A DNA stretch of 27,279 nucleotides, taken from positions 1 through 27,279 of the forward strand of contig JAFZBT010000080.1 of assembly GCA_017561615.1 (NCBI GenBank). Reading direction: 5' to 3'. This stretch comes from Erysipelotrichaceae bacterium. GTDB taxonomy: Bacteria > Bacillota_I > Bacilli_A > Erysipelotrichales > Erysipelotrichaceae. Shown piece by piece: positions 8,380-16,331 of this stretch (positions are counted from its first letter, which is position 1; each line of letters starts with the position of its first letter). The notes beneath the pieces are model-generated. The model made no database searches, was not told the origin of the DNA, and saw nothing but the letters and a program-made list of their open reading frames with translations. A program made the translations under genes and the position numbers.

Positions 8380-8467
8380 TGGCGGAGAGCATGAGATTCG
8401 AACTCACGGATGCTTTCACATCGCCACCTTTCCAAGATGGTGCCTTAAACCGCTCGGCCAACTCTCC
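8380..8467 (-). tRNA. tRNA-Ser (anticodon GGA)
   Basis: The minus strand folds as a class II tRNA. The acceptor arms are GGAGAGT and GCTCTCC, the D arm is GCC/GGC, the anticodon stem is CCATC/GGTGG, and the loop TTGGAAA has anticodon GGA at 8433-8431. A long variable arm follows (GATGTGAAAGCATC) and the T loop is GTTCGAATC. Discriminator G and CCA are encoded. It reads UCC and UCU serine codons. Total length 88 bases. Confidence 0.97.
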
Positions 8468-8480
8468 AAGGTGCATAACC

Positions 8481-8486
8481 ATTATA
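8481..8486 (-). promoter_or_regulatory. -10 box of the tRNA-Ser promoter
   Basis: A perfect TATAAT on the minus strand lies 14 bases upstream of the mature tRNA 5' end. The -35 region is T-rich without a clear TTGACA. Divergent to the MFS promoter at 8550. Confidence 0.6.
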
Positions 8487-8549
8487 TAGTATTTTGGTGA
8501 AAAAGCGAGAAAAATTTTCGGAGCTTCGCAAAAGAACGGAAATACCGGG

Positions 8550-8560
8550 TATGGTAAAAT
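8550..8560 (+). promoter_or_regulatory. Extended -10 promoter (TATGGTAAAAT) for the MFS gene
   Basis: TATG-N-TAAAAT fits the TATGnTAnAAT pattern that recurs before atpI, mnmE and glmU. The predicted transcript starts near 8567, just before the GGGAGG ribosome binding site. Confidence 0.6.
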
Positions 8561-8579
8561 GAAACGGGAGGCAGAAACC

Positions 8580-9743
8580 ATGAACGACAGGAAAAAGCTG
8601 CTGATGTTTAAAATCACTTTCTTCATTGAATACGTAGGGCAGGCGATCGCCTACTGCCTGCCGATACCGTATCTGACCAATATCGGCTACAGCGCCATGC
8701 AGAGGAGCGCCATTCTTTCCTTCGGCGCTGTTCTGGGAACCGTTCTGCAGTTTTACGTCGGTTACCTGTGCGACCGAAACCGGACCATCAAGCGCTACCT
8801 GAACATCATGAACGTCGTGTTTGCGCTCTGCTGCGTTCTGCTTTACCGCTACAGCGAATACAATTACCTCTTCCACTTCATAACTGCTTCATTAGTCATC
8901 ATGTTCTTCAAGGTTGTCATCAACGTCTATGACAGCTATGCGCTGGAGAGCGGCGAGGAACTGAAGAAGCGCTACGGCATCATCAGAGCCTATGGATCCA
9001 TCGGCTGGGCTGTCGGCTCGGAAATGATCAGCCGGATCGTCGAGAAGGGCACCTATAAGATGCTGGCGCTGGCGGCCGTCATCGCCATTGCCCTGCTGAT
9101 CATGGTGAACACCATGATGGACGACGCCATCAAGATCTCCAACGAGAAGATCAACTGGAACGACGTCGGCAGGCTGATGAAGAAGAAAACCTACGTCCTG
9201 ATCGTCGCTTCCCTGACCTTCTGCTACACGATGATGGTGGCCATCGACTTCATCATCGTTGACAAGATCCTGTATGTCGGCGGCGCAGAAAGACACGTAT
9301 CCCTGTTCTGGTCGGTTATGGCAATCTGCGAGCTGCCGCTGTTTTTTACCGGCAACAGACTTGTCAGGCGCTATGGCGCCATTGCGGTCTACGGCCTTTC
9401 CGTGATCATCTATTCCCTGCGTTATCTGCTTTACGGCATGTCTGACAATCTGAATTTCGTGCTGGTTCTGTCCGTTCTGCAGGGACTTACCTTCCCGCTG
9501 ACCATGGTCGCCACCAAGGAACTGGTGGACGATGAGTCGCCGGAGAGCCTGAAGTCTTCCGGCCAGCTGATCGGCCTGGCCATCTACAACAACATTCCTT
9601 CGCTCATCGCCCCGCTTCTTACCGGTTATCTGGAAGACAGCGTCGGCATCAACAGCGCCCTGTACACTCTGGCCGGATTCGGACTGGTCTCCCTGGCGCT
9701 GCTGTGGATGTATTGCCGGGAAAAGAAAAAGACAATTGCATAG
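8580..9743 (+). CDS. Major facilitator superfamily transporter (MFS_1-like / phenylpropionate permease-like)
   Basis: The 387-residue protein has about 12 hydrophobic segments, a short loop after the second segment (GYLCDRNRTIKR), and the KKRYGIIRAYGSIGWAVGSE segment seen in the MFS_1-like group that includes lactose-permease and 3-phenylpropionate permease relatives. The substrate is not readable and no catabolic gene sits beside it. I chose the ATG at 8580 over an in-frame ATG at 8559 because GGGAGG lies between the two and because the -10 box overlaps the earlier one. It is preceded by a divergent tRNA promoter. Confidence 0.8.
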   Translation: MNDRKKLLMFKITFFIEYVGQAIAYCLPIPYLTNIGYSAMQRSAILSFGAVLGTVLQFYVGYLCDRNRTIKRYLNIMNVVFALCCVLLYRYSEYNYLFHFITASLVIMFFKVVINVYDSYALESGEELKKRYGIIRAYGSIGWAVGSEMISRIVEKGTYKMLALAAVIAIALLIMVNTMMDDAIKISNEKINWNDVGRLMKKKTYVLIVASLTFCYTMMVAIDFIIVDKILYVGGAERHVSLFWSVMAICELPLFFTGNRLVRRYGAIAVYGLSVIIYSLRYLLYGMSDNLNFVLVLSVLQGLTFPLTMVATKELVDDESPESLKSSGQLIGLAIYNNIPSLIAPLLTGYLEDSVGINSALYTLAGFGLVSLALLWMYCREKKKTIA

Positions 9744-9764
9744 CAGGAACAGCTGTATTAGAAT
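9736..9764 (+). promoter_or_regulatory. Candidate promoter before the tsaC-like gene
   Basis: TTGCAT and TAGAAT are separated by 17 bases and start within the last codons of the MFS gene. The -10 is a 5/6 match and the -35 a weak one. It would give a leader of about 50 bases that contains the hairpin at 9784-9805. Confidence 0.35.
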
Positions 9765-9783
9765 AACAGGTAAGGAATTCAGG

Positions 9784-9805
9784 GTCATCCAATCAAAGGG
9801 ATGAC
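9784..9805 (+). other. Short hairpin between the MFS and tsaC-like genes
   Basis: GTCATCC and GGATGAC form a perfect 7-bp stem around an 8-base loop. No T run follows, so it is not a standard terminator. It could be a 3'-end structure of the MFS transcript or a leader hairpin of the next gene. Confidence 0.4.
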
Positions 9806-9822
9806 GGATGTAAGGACTGCTT

Positions 9823-10413
9823 ATGACCAGAGTTTTAACGAAAGACAAATTCGAAGAAATCGTCCAGGCTTTACATAATGACTGTATTTTAGCTTTTCCC
9901 ACCGATACTGTTTATGGTATCGGTGTTTTATGTAACCGCAAGGCCGCGGCGGAAAGAATGAAGAACGCCAAGAAGCGTCCGGAGACCAAGCCCTTTCCGG
10001 TGATGGTCGCTTCCCTGGCTGACCTGGAAGCCATTGCCTGGCTGTCAGACAGAGAAAGAAAACTGGCTCTGCGCTTCATGCCGGGAGCCCTTACCATGGT
10101 ACTGAAGAAGAAGGATGTCATCGACAACGGTCTGGAAACCGTGGCCGTGCGCATTCCCAACGACCTGTTTGCCCTGAAGCTTCTGGAAAGAGTCGGCCCG
10201 ATGTATGTCACCAGCGCCAACCTGTCCGGCGAACCGGCATGCAACACCGATGCGGAAGTACTGCAGCAGCTGGACGGCCGCATTGACCTGATCGTGGCCG
10301 GCGAGGCCTTCTCCAAGACGGCCAGCACCATCATCGACTGCACCGGCGAAGAGCTTAAGCTGCTGCGCCAGGGCGATTTGAAGATTGAGGATATCAATAA
10401 AGCACTGCTTTAG
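9823..10413 (+). CDS. tsaC: L-threonylcarbamoyladenylate synthase, YrdC/Sua5 family (short TsaC form)
   Basis: The 196-residue YrdC-domain protein makes threonylcarbamoyl-AMP from threonine, bicarbonate and ATP, the first step to the t6A37 modification of tRNAs reading ANN codons. Visible signatures are the N-terminal FPTDTVYGIG (25-34), the KRPETKPFPVMV segment (51-62), the RIPND segment and TSANLSGEPA. It lacks the extra C-terminal Sua5 domain and is therefore the short TsaC form. TAAGGA precedes the ATG. upp follows 26 bases downstream with no terminator, so the two are probably co-transcribed. Confidence 0.9.
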   Translation: MTRVLTKDKFEEIVQALHNDCILAFPTDTVYGIGVLCNRKAAAERMKNAKKRPETKPFPVMVASLADLEAIAWLSDRERKLALRFMPGALTMVLKKKDVIDNGLETVAVRIPNDLFALKLLERVGPMYVTSANLSGEPACNTDAEVLQQLDGRIDLIVAGEAFSKTASTIIDCTGEELKLLRQGDLKIEDINKALL

Positions 10414-10439
10414 GATTATAAATTGAGGAGGTAATCACG

Positions 10440-11060
10440 ATGCTGCATTTATTAGACCACCCGTTAATCAAGCATAAGCTGACCATCATGCGCCGCAAGG
10501 AAACCGGAACCAAGGACTTCCGGCAGAATCTGGACGAAATCGGCGGTCTGATGGTTTATGAGATCATGAAGGATGCTGCTCTGAAGGAAGTCCCGATTGA
10601 GACCCCGATGGGAAAGGCCGTTGGCTATGAACTGAGCAAGCCGGTCGTCCTGGTCCCCATTCTGAGAGCCGGTCTGGGCATGGTTGACGGCATTCAGGCC
10701 ATCATCCCGACCGCCAAGGTCGGCCATGTCGGCCTCTACCGCGACGAAGAGACGCTGGAGCCGCATTCATACTATGCCAAGTTCCCGCCCAACATCGCTT
10801 CTGCCAAGGTCTTCGTTGTTGACCCGATGCTGGCAACCGGCGGCAGCTCCACCGCTGCCATCAACTTCGTCAAGGAAGCCGGTGCCACGGATATTACCCT
10901 GGTCTGCCTGGTCGGCGTTCAGGAAGGCATTGACGCCGTCGAGAAGGCTCACCCGGATGTTGACATCTACCTGGCTGCCAGGGACGAGAAACTGAACGAG
11001 ATCGGCTACATCGTTCCCGGCCTGGGCGATGCCGGCGACCGCATCTTCGGAACCAAGTAG
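10440..11060 (+). CDS. upp: Uracil phosphoribosyltransferase
   Basis: The 206-residue enzyme salvages uracil to UMP using PRPP. It has the PRPP-binding loop [10 protein letters not shown] (128-137), the substrate-site segment [11 protein letters not shown] (71-81) and the C-terminal [12 protein letters not shown] uracil-binding region. Length matches the family. GAGGAGG precedes the ATG. The PRPP it uses would come from prs at the right edge of this window. Confidence 0.97.
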   Translation: MLHLLDHPLIKHKLTIMRRKETGTKDFRQNLDEIGGLMVYEIMKDAALKEVPIETPMGKAVGYELSKPVVLVPILRAGLGMVDGIQAIIPTAKVGHVGLYRDEETLEPHSYYAKFPPNIASAKVFVVDPMLATGGSSTAAINFVKEAGATDITLVCLVGVQEGIDAVEKAHPDVDIYLAARDEKLNEIGYIVPGLGDAGDRIFGTK

Positions 11061-11064
11061 CTTC

Positions 11065-11096
11065 ATACGGATCCCGGGCAACCGGGACCGTATTTT
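11065..11096 (+). terminator. Terminator after upp
   Basis: ATACGG / CCGTAT and TCCCGG / CCGGGA form a 12-bp stem with one bulged A and a GCAA (GNRA) tetraloop, followed by TTT. The short T run suggests incomplete termination, so the dipeptidase gene 18 bases beyond may be partly served by read-through. Confidence 0.7.
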
Positions 11097-11113
11097 GAAA
11101 GGAAGAGGGACTT

Positions 11114-12091
11114 ATGAAGGATTTTCGGGTAATTGACATGCACTGCGACACCATTCCCGAGCTTCTGAGAAGCGGGAAGCCCTTTACGGAAAACGACCTG
11201 CATGTATCGCTTAAGAAGCTGGAAGAAGGCCGGTACATGGCCCAGTGCTTTGCCATGTTCGTTTATCTTGAAGGTGATCTGCACCCGTTTGCGACCGTTA
11301 ACCGTTATATCGATAAATATGATGAAGTCATGGCGGAAAATCCCGGACGCATCCGCAAGGCGACTACGGCTGAAGAGATCGAGGAAAACGCCCGTCAGGG
11401 CATCATAAGCGCCATCCTGACGACGGAAGAAGGCGGGATCCTGGAAGGACAGCTGGAGAACATTGACAAGCTGTATGACCGGGGCGTCCGGATGATGACG
11501 CTGACCTGGAACTTTGAAAATGAACTGGGATATCCCAATTATCTGAGCAGGGAGCTGATCAAAGCCGATACGGAAAGAGGGCTTAAGCCCTTCGGCTTTG
11601 AAGCGATCGGCAGGATGTGGGACAAGGGCATCATCGTAGACGTTTCCCATCTCAATGACGCCGGCATCTACGATGTCCTTTCCGTTGCCAGAAAGCCGAT
11701 CGTGGCCAGTCATTCCAACTGCCGGGCCATTAAGGACTTCCCCAGAAATCTTACCGATGACATGATCCTGAAGCTCAGGGACAACGGCGGCATCATGGGG
11801 CTTAACTACTGCCCGGAATTCATCAGCGATAACACTGACAGCGATCAGCTGGACGACATGGTCAGACACGTGAAACACGTCAGGGATCTGGCCGGCATTG
11901 AGACCATCGCCCTGGGCGGTGACTTTGACGGCATTGAAACCCCGAAAGGCCTGACCGACTGCGGAAAGATGAACCTGCTGTATGACGCGCTGGTAAGAGA
12001 AGGCTTCACGCAGCAGGAGATCGAATGCATGTTCTACCGTAATTTCCTGAGAGTTCTGAAGGCAAATGAGGTTCAGGACATTAAGAAATAG
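11114..12091 (+). CDS. Membrane-dipeptidase-like enzyme (peptidase family M19)
   Basis: The 325-residue amidohydrolase-fold enzyme has the M19 metal ligands in order: His10 and Asp12 (DMHCDT), Glu106 (TEEGG), His179 (DVSHLND) and His200 (ASHSN). Asp270 lies in GGDFDG. These form a binuclear zinc site that hydrolyses dipeptides, including in some relatives ones with D-residues. There is no signal peptide, so it acts in the cytoplasm. It lies between upp and cca with a terminator on each side. Substrate range is unknown. Confidence 0.9.
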   Translation: MKDFRVIDMHCDTIPELLRSGKPFTENDLHVSLKKLEEGRYMAQCFAMFVYLEGDLHPFATVNRYIDKYDEVMAENPGRIRKATTAEEIEENARQGIISAILTTEEGGILEGQLENIDKLYDRGVRMMTLTWNFENELGYPNYLSRELIKADTERGLKPFGFEAIGRMWDKGIIVDVSHLNDAGIYDVLSVARKPIVASHSNCRAIKDFPRNLTDDMILKLRDNGGIMGLNYCPEFISDNTDSDQLDDMVRHVKHVRDLAGIETIALGGDFDGIETPKGLTDCGKMNLLYDALVREGFTQQEIECMFYRNFLRVLKANEVQDIKK

Positions 12092-12097
12092 AAGGAT

Positions 12098-12130
12098 AAA
12101 GGCGATGCCGGACAGCATCGCTTTTCTTTT
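12098..12130 (+). terminator. Terminator after the M19 dipeptidase gene
   Basis: GCGATGC / GCATCGC (12102-12108 and 12115-12121) form a 7-bp stem, preceded by AAA and followed by CTTTTCTTTT, right after the stop codon. Confidence 0.85.
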
Positions 12131-12143
12131 GCCTGAACAAATG

Positions 12144-12152
12144 TGATAAATT
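12144..12152 (+). promoter_or_regulatory. Possible -10 for a leaderless or near-leaderless cca transcript
   Basis: TGATAAATT is a weak extended -10. Its end lies 6 bases before the cca ATG, and no Shine-Dalgarno sequence is visible between the preceding terminator and the ATG. Transcription starting at or next to the ATG would explain this. Confidence 0.3.
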
Positions 12153-12158
12153 AATAGT

Positions 12159-13442
<1,284 letters not shown>

Positions 13443-13446
13443 CAGC

Positions 13447-14358
13447 ATGGAAAAGACGATATATCTGGCCGGAGGCTGCTTCTGGGGAACGGAAAGAGCG
13501 ATGCAGCTGCTGGATGGCGTGGTGTCCACGACCGTCGGCTATGCCAACGGGCATACGGATAATCCGACCTATAAGGAAGTATGCACCGACACCACCGGCT
13601 ACCGGGAAACGGTGAAGGTTGTCTATGACAGCCGGAAAATCTCCATGAGGAAGATCGTCGATGCCTTCTTCATCTGCATAGACCCGACGCAGAAGGACCG
13701 CCAGAAGGAGGACGTCGGCACCCAGTACCAGACCGGCGTCTACTATGACAACGAAGCGGATCTGCCCCTGCTGAAAAAGATCTTTGCGGAAAAGAGAAGA
13801 AATTACGAAGAGTTTTACGTGGAACTGAAACCGCTGGAGAGATTCTTCGATGCTGAGGAATATCACCAGGATTATCTGATCAAAAATCCCCAGGGCTACT
13901 GTCATGTCAGCCCTGAGGAGTTCGAAGAGGTCAGAAAGTTAAATCAGGAAAAGGACCGCCCGCGCGTCTATTTCGCCGGGTCCATCCGGGGTGGCAGACA
14001 GGACGCGGATCTGTACCGTCAGATGATCACTCATCTGCTCAAGAGCGCAGACGTCCTGACCGAACACGTCGGCAATCTGGACCTGGAGGTCAGACCGACA
14101 CCGCAGGAGATCTATCAGCAGGACATGTACTGGCTCAGCGAAAGCGATCTGCTGATCGGCGAGGTCAGTACCCCTTCCCTGGGAGTCGGCTATGAGCTGG
14201 CCTACGGCGAGAAGATCGGGGTCCCCTGCCATCTCTTCTGCCGCCGGAGCATCAGCCTGTCAGCCATGCTGACGGGCGATCCGTATTTCCGCATTTACTA
14301 TTACGAAGAGCCGGAAGAAGTGTTGCGGAAGATCGATGAGATCCTGAAGAAATACTGA
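13447..14358 (+). CDS. msrA: Peptide methionine sulfoxide reductase A fused to a DNPH1/Rcl-type deoxynucleotide N-glycosidase
   Basis: This is a single 303-residue frame with two complete domains. Residues 1-154 are MsrA, with catalytic Cys11 in GGCFWG, the YHQDYL segment, and Cys152 near the end as a possible resolving cysteine. Residues 171-303 match DNPH1/Rcl, which cleaves the N-glycosidic bond of 2'-deoxynucleoside 5'-monophosphates. They carry YFAGSIRGG with Tyr175, QQDMYW with Asp226 and SLGVGYEL with Glu250, aligning to the three catalytic residues of the animal enzyme (Tyr24, Asp80 and Glu104 in human). The linker of about 16 residues has no start codon or ribosome binding site, so a hidden gene boundary is unlikely. 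One domain repairs oxidised methionine; human DNPH1 removes oxidised hydroxymethyl-dUMP. A joint oxidative-damage role is an inference. It follows cca by 4 bases and is closed by a terminator. Confidence 0.92.
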   Translation: MEKTIYLAGGCFWGTERAMQLLDGVVSTTVGYANGHTDNPTYKEVCTDTTGYRETVKVVYDSRKISMRKIVDAFFICIDPTQKDRQKEDVGTQYQTGVYYDNEADLPLLKKIFAEKRRNYEEFYVELKPLERFFDAEEYHQDYLIKNPQGYCHVSPEEFEEVRKLNQEKDRPRVYFAGSIRGGRQDADLYRQMITHLLKSADVLTEHVGNLDLEVRPTPQEIYQQDMYWLSESDLLIGEVSTPSLGVGYELAYGEKIGVPCHLFCRRSISLSAMLTGDPYFRIYYYEEPEEVLRKIDEILKKY

Positions 14359-14375
14359 GACATCAACGGAAAATG

Positions 14376-14407
14376 ACGGCGGCAGAATCACGGCTGCCGC
14401 CTTTTCT
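14376..14407 (+). terminator. Terminator after the msrA fusion gene
   Basis: GGCGGCAG / CTGCCGCC (14378-14385 and 14394-14401) form an 8-bp GC stem followed by TTTTCTGTT. It separates the cca-msrA unit from the ATP synthase operon. Confidence 0.9.
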
Positions 14408-14442
14408 GTTGCGACCGATTTTTAATGCAAAGGAAAGCCAAT

Positions 14443-14453
14443 TATGCTAGAAT
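14443..14453 (+). promoter_or_regulatory. Extended -10 promoter (TATGCTAGAAT) of the ATP synthase operon
   Basis: TATG-N-TAGAAT is the only good box in the gap between the msrA terminator and atpI. No -35 is recognisable. It nearly matches the mnmE promoter box. The transcript would carry a leader of about 98 bases, longer than the other leaders here. Confidence 0.6.
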
Positions 14454-14492
14454 CTCATTGTATTCAGAACAGGAAAGGAGATAGCAGGATCC

Positions 14493-14573
14493 ATGCACTA
14501 CAGGCCTAAGGTGCCCGAATCGCGGGCTGCAGCATTGTCTTGTTATCATGTTTCTGAATGGGCACGGATCTGA
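14493..14573 (+). CDS. Possible 26-codon upstream reading frame in the ATP synthase leader
   Basis: An ATG lies 12 bases after AAAGGAG, the only Shine-Dalgarno-like sequence in the leader. The frame runs 26 codons and ends 16 bases inside atpI in another frame. The peptide (starting MHYRPKVPES) resembles nothing I know and is not hydrophobic. Since atpI has no ribosome binding site of its own, translation of this frame could deliver ribosomes to the atpI start by coupling. It could also be chance. Confidence 0.3.
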   Translation: MHYRPKVPESRAAALSCYHVSEWARI

Positions 14574-14866
14574 TTCTGCATCCCGGTCCGGCGGCTCTGC
14601 TGACAGGCCTGCTGTTAGGCGTCCTGGCCAGCCTGATCCACCGAAAGCTGGTTGAATTCAGCATCAGCAATGCGATCAAGAGACACGATAAAGCGAAAAT
14701 ATCTTTCCTGGCAGGAAGCGTACTGAGGATCGCCTTGCTGGCGATGCCGCTGCTGATCGGAACGGTAATTCCCCGTTACGTCAGCGTACTGACGGCCTTC
14801 CTGGGACTGATGTCAGTAAAGCTTTATCTGTTTTTTAGGGAAATCATCAAGGAGAAAAGGAGGTGA
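14558..14866 (+). CDS. atpI: ATP synthase subunit I (AtpI-like, short)
   Basis: The 102-residue hydrophobic protein has three probable membrane segments: about 10-28, 51-69 and 74-95. Its place as first gene of the operon and this hydrophobicity pattern identify it as AtpI, a helper for c-ring assembly. Typical Firmicute AtpI has about 120-130 residues and four segments, so the first one seems missing. A stop codon directly before the ATG excludes an in-frame extension. No ribosome binding site precedes it. Assignment rests mainly on context. Confidence 0.65.
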   Translation: MGTDLILHPGPAALLTGLLLGVLASLIHRKLVEFSISNAIKRHDKAKISFLAGSVLRIALLAMPLLIGTVIPRYVSVLTAFLGLMSVKLYLFFREIIKEKRR

Positions 14867-14870
14867 TGTC

Positions 14871-15554
14871 ATGGAGATCCAGCCAACCGTATATTACATC
14901 TGGGCAGTAACCGGACTCATTGCGCTGCTTCTGCTGCTGGTCAACGGCAAGCTGCGTAAGTTCGACCCGCTGGACAAGCCGACCGGAGTCGTGCTGGTCT
15001 GCATGATGGCCGCTCAGGCGATTGAAAACATCGTCAGGGAAAAGACCAATGAACGGCTGACCCGCAAGCTGTCTCCGTACATTGCGACGGTGAGCATCTA
15101 CATCTTCATATCCAACATCGCCGGCCTGTTTTCCCTGGAATGCCCGACGGCCAACTACAGTGTCACCCTGACGCTGGCGGCCATCACCTGCGTTCTCATC
15201 GAAGTATGCTCGGCCCGGGCAAGAGGACCGAAGAAGTACCTGAAGAGCTGGTTTGAGCCCTTCGCCCCCTTCGTTCTGATCAACATCATCAGCAAGATCT
15301 CCACGCTTGCGTCCCTGTCACTGCGTCTGTTCGGCAACATCATTGCCGGAAGCATCCTGATGAAGGTCATCTATTCGATGCTGGCCGCCGTGTCATCGGC
15401 AATCCCCTTCCTGCACAACTTCAACCTGTTCGGAGTCGCGATTGCCCCGGTTCTGCATTTCTACTTTGACCTGTTCTCCGGAGCAATGCAGACCTATATC
15501 TTTGTAATTCTGTCAGTATCATTCATTGGTAAGGAATTACCGGAGAATGAATAA
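14871..15554 (+). CDS. atpB: ATP synthase Fo subunit a
   Basis: The 227-residue integral membrane subunit forms the two ion half-channels beside the c ring. The essential arginine is Arg152 in SLSLRLFGNIIAG, and the C-terminal half has the conserved HFYFDLFSGAMQTYIF segment. At least five hydrophobic segments are visible. A full AAGGAGGTGAT ribosome binding site overlaps the end of atpI. Confidence 0.95.
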   Translation: MEIQPTVYYIWAVTGLIALLLLLVNGKLRKFDPLDKPTGVVLVCMMAAQAIENIVREKTNERLTRKLSPYIATVSIYIFISNIAGLFSLECPTANYSVTLTLAAITCVLIEVCSARARGPKKYLKSWFEPFAPFVLINIISKISTLASLSLRLFGNIIAGSILMKVIYSMLAAVSSAIPFLHNFNLFGVAIAPVLHFYFDLFSGAMQTYIFVILSVSFIGKELPENE

Positions 15555-15568
15555 ATAGGAGGAAAATT

Positions 15569-15805
15569 ATGGAAGTAGCACTTTTAGCGTTCGCTGCCAC
15601 CTTATCCGTCATGACCGGTGTCGTCACCGGCATATTTGAAGGCAAGATCGCCATCGCTGCCGTTGAATCCATCGGCAAGAACCCGGATGCTGCCAGCAAG
15701 ATCCAGGGCATGGCCATCATCGGCGCCGCCATTTCGGAAACCTGTGCCATTTACGGCCTGCTGGTTTCCTTCCTGATCATCTTCGTCTTAGGCAACAAGT
15801 TATAA
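15569..15805 (+). CDS. atpE: ATP synthase Fo subunit c with two-carboxylate (Na+-type) motif
   Basis: The 78-residue helical hairpin oligomerises into the rotor ring. The polar loop is GKNPD (36-40). Helix 2 has the ion-binding Glu57 followed by Thr58, with Tyr62 one turn on. Helix 1 has Glu24 at the place of Gln32 in the Ilyobacter tartaricus Na+ ring. Two glutamates plus Thr/Ser and Tyr is the pattern of the Fusobacterium nucleatum two-carboxylate Na+ ring, so Na+ coupling is inferred. Helix 1 also replaces some small residues of the usual glycine repeat with larger ones (Val19, Phe23), which may change ring packing. GGAGG precedes the ATG. Confidence 0.95.
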   Translation: MEVALLAFAATLSVMTGVVTGIFEGKIAIAAVESIGKNPDAASKIQGMAIIGAAISETCAIYGLLVSFLIIFVLGNKL

Positions 15806-15818
15806 GAGGCAGGTAATT

Positions 15819-16331
15819 ATGAACATAGATATTGATGTATTAAGTCAATTAATGCCAAATATCTTGACTGTAATTACTCAGCTGTGCGCCACTGCGGTGC
15901 TGTTTCTTCTGATGTACAAGCTGGCCTGGCAGCCGGTCAAGAAGATCCTCGATGCCAGAAGCGAGTATGAGGAGAAGCGGCTTACCGATGCGGAAGCATT
16001 GAAGAACAAGAACGAGCAACTGAATGCCGAAGCCAGCCAGCAGATCGAAGAGGCCAACGTACAGGCCCAGCAGATCATCTTCCATGCTCAGGAAGAAGGC
16101 CAGAAACTTAAGGAAGCCATCATTGAAGAGGGCAGACAGAAGTCTCAGCAGCTGGTCGAGGATGCTCAGCGTAATATCACTCTGGAAAAGAACAAGATGT
16201 TGGAAGATATGCATGAAGAAGTTGTCGACATCGCTCTGAGCGCAGCGGAGAAGCTGCTGCAGCAGAAGCTCGACAGCAAGTCCGACCGCGACAGCGTTGA
16301 GGGCTTCATCAGGGAAGTCAGCCGCCGATGA
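15819..16331 (+). CDS. atpF: ATP synthase Fo subunit b
   Basis: The 170-residue stator subunit has one N-terminal membrane segment (about 12-31), then the conserved [14 protein letters not shown] and a long charged coiled coil ([20 protein letters not shown] onwards) reaching up to delta. GAGGCAGGT precedes the ATG. It overlaps the delta-alpha gene by four bases (ATGA), typical of translational coupling. It is a normal free b subunit, not fused to delta as in mycobacteria. Confidence 0.95.
   Translation: MNIDIDVLSQLMPNILTVITQLCATAVLFLLMYKLAWQPVKKILDARSEYEEKRLTDAEALKNKNEQLNAEASQQIEEANVQAQQIIFHAQEEGQKLKEAIIEEGRQKSQQLVEDAQRNITLEKNKMLEDMHEEVVDIALSAAEKLLQQKLDSKSDRDSVEGFIREVSRR

Noticed and set aside
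8327..8876. Minus-strand frames of 99 and 143 residues across the tRNA and MFS start
   Set aside because: They run through the tRNA gene and its promoter and show no family features.
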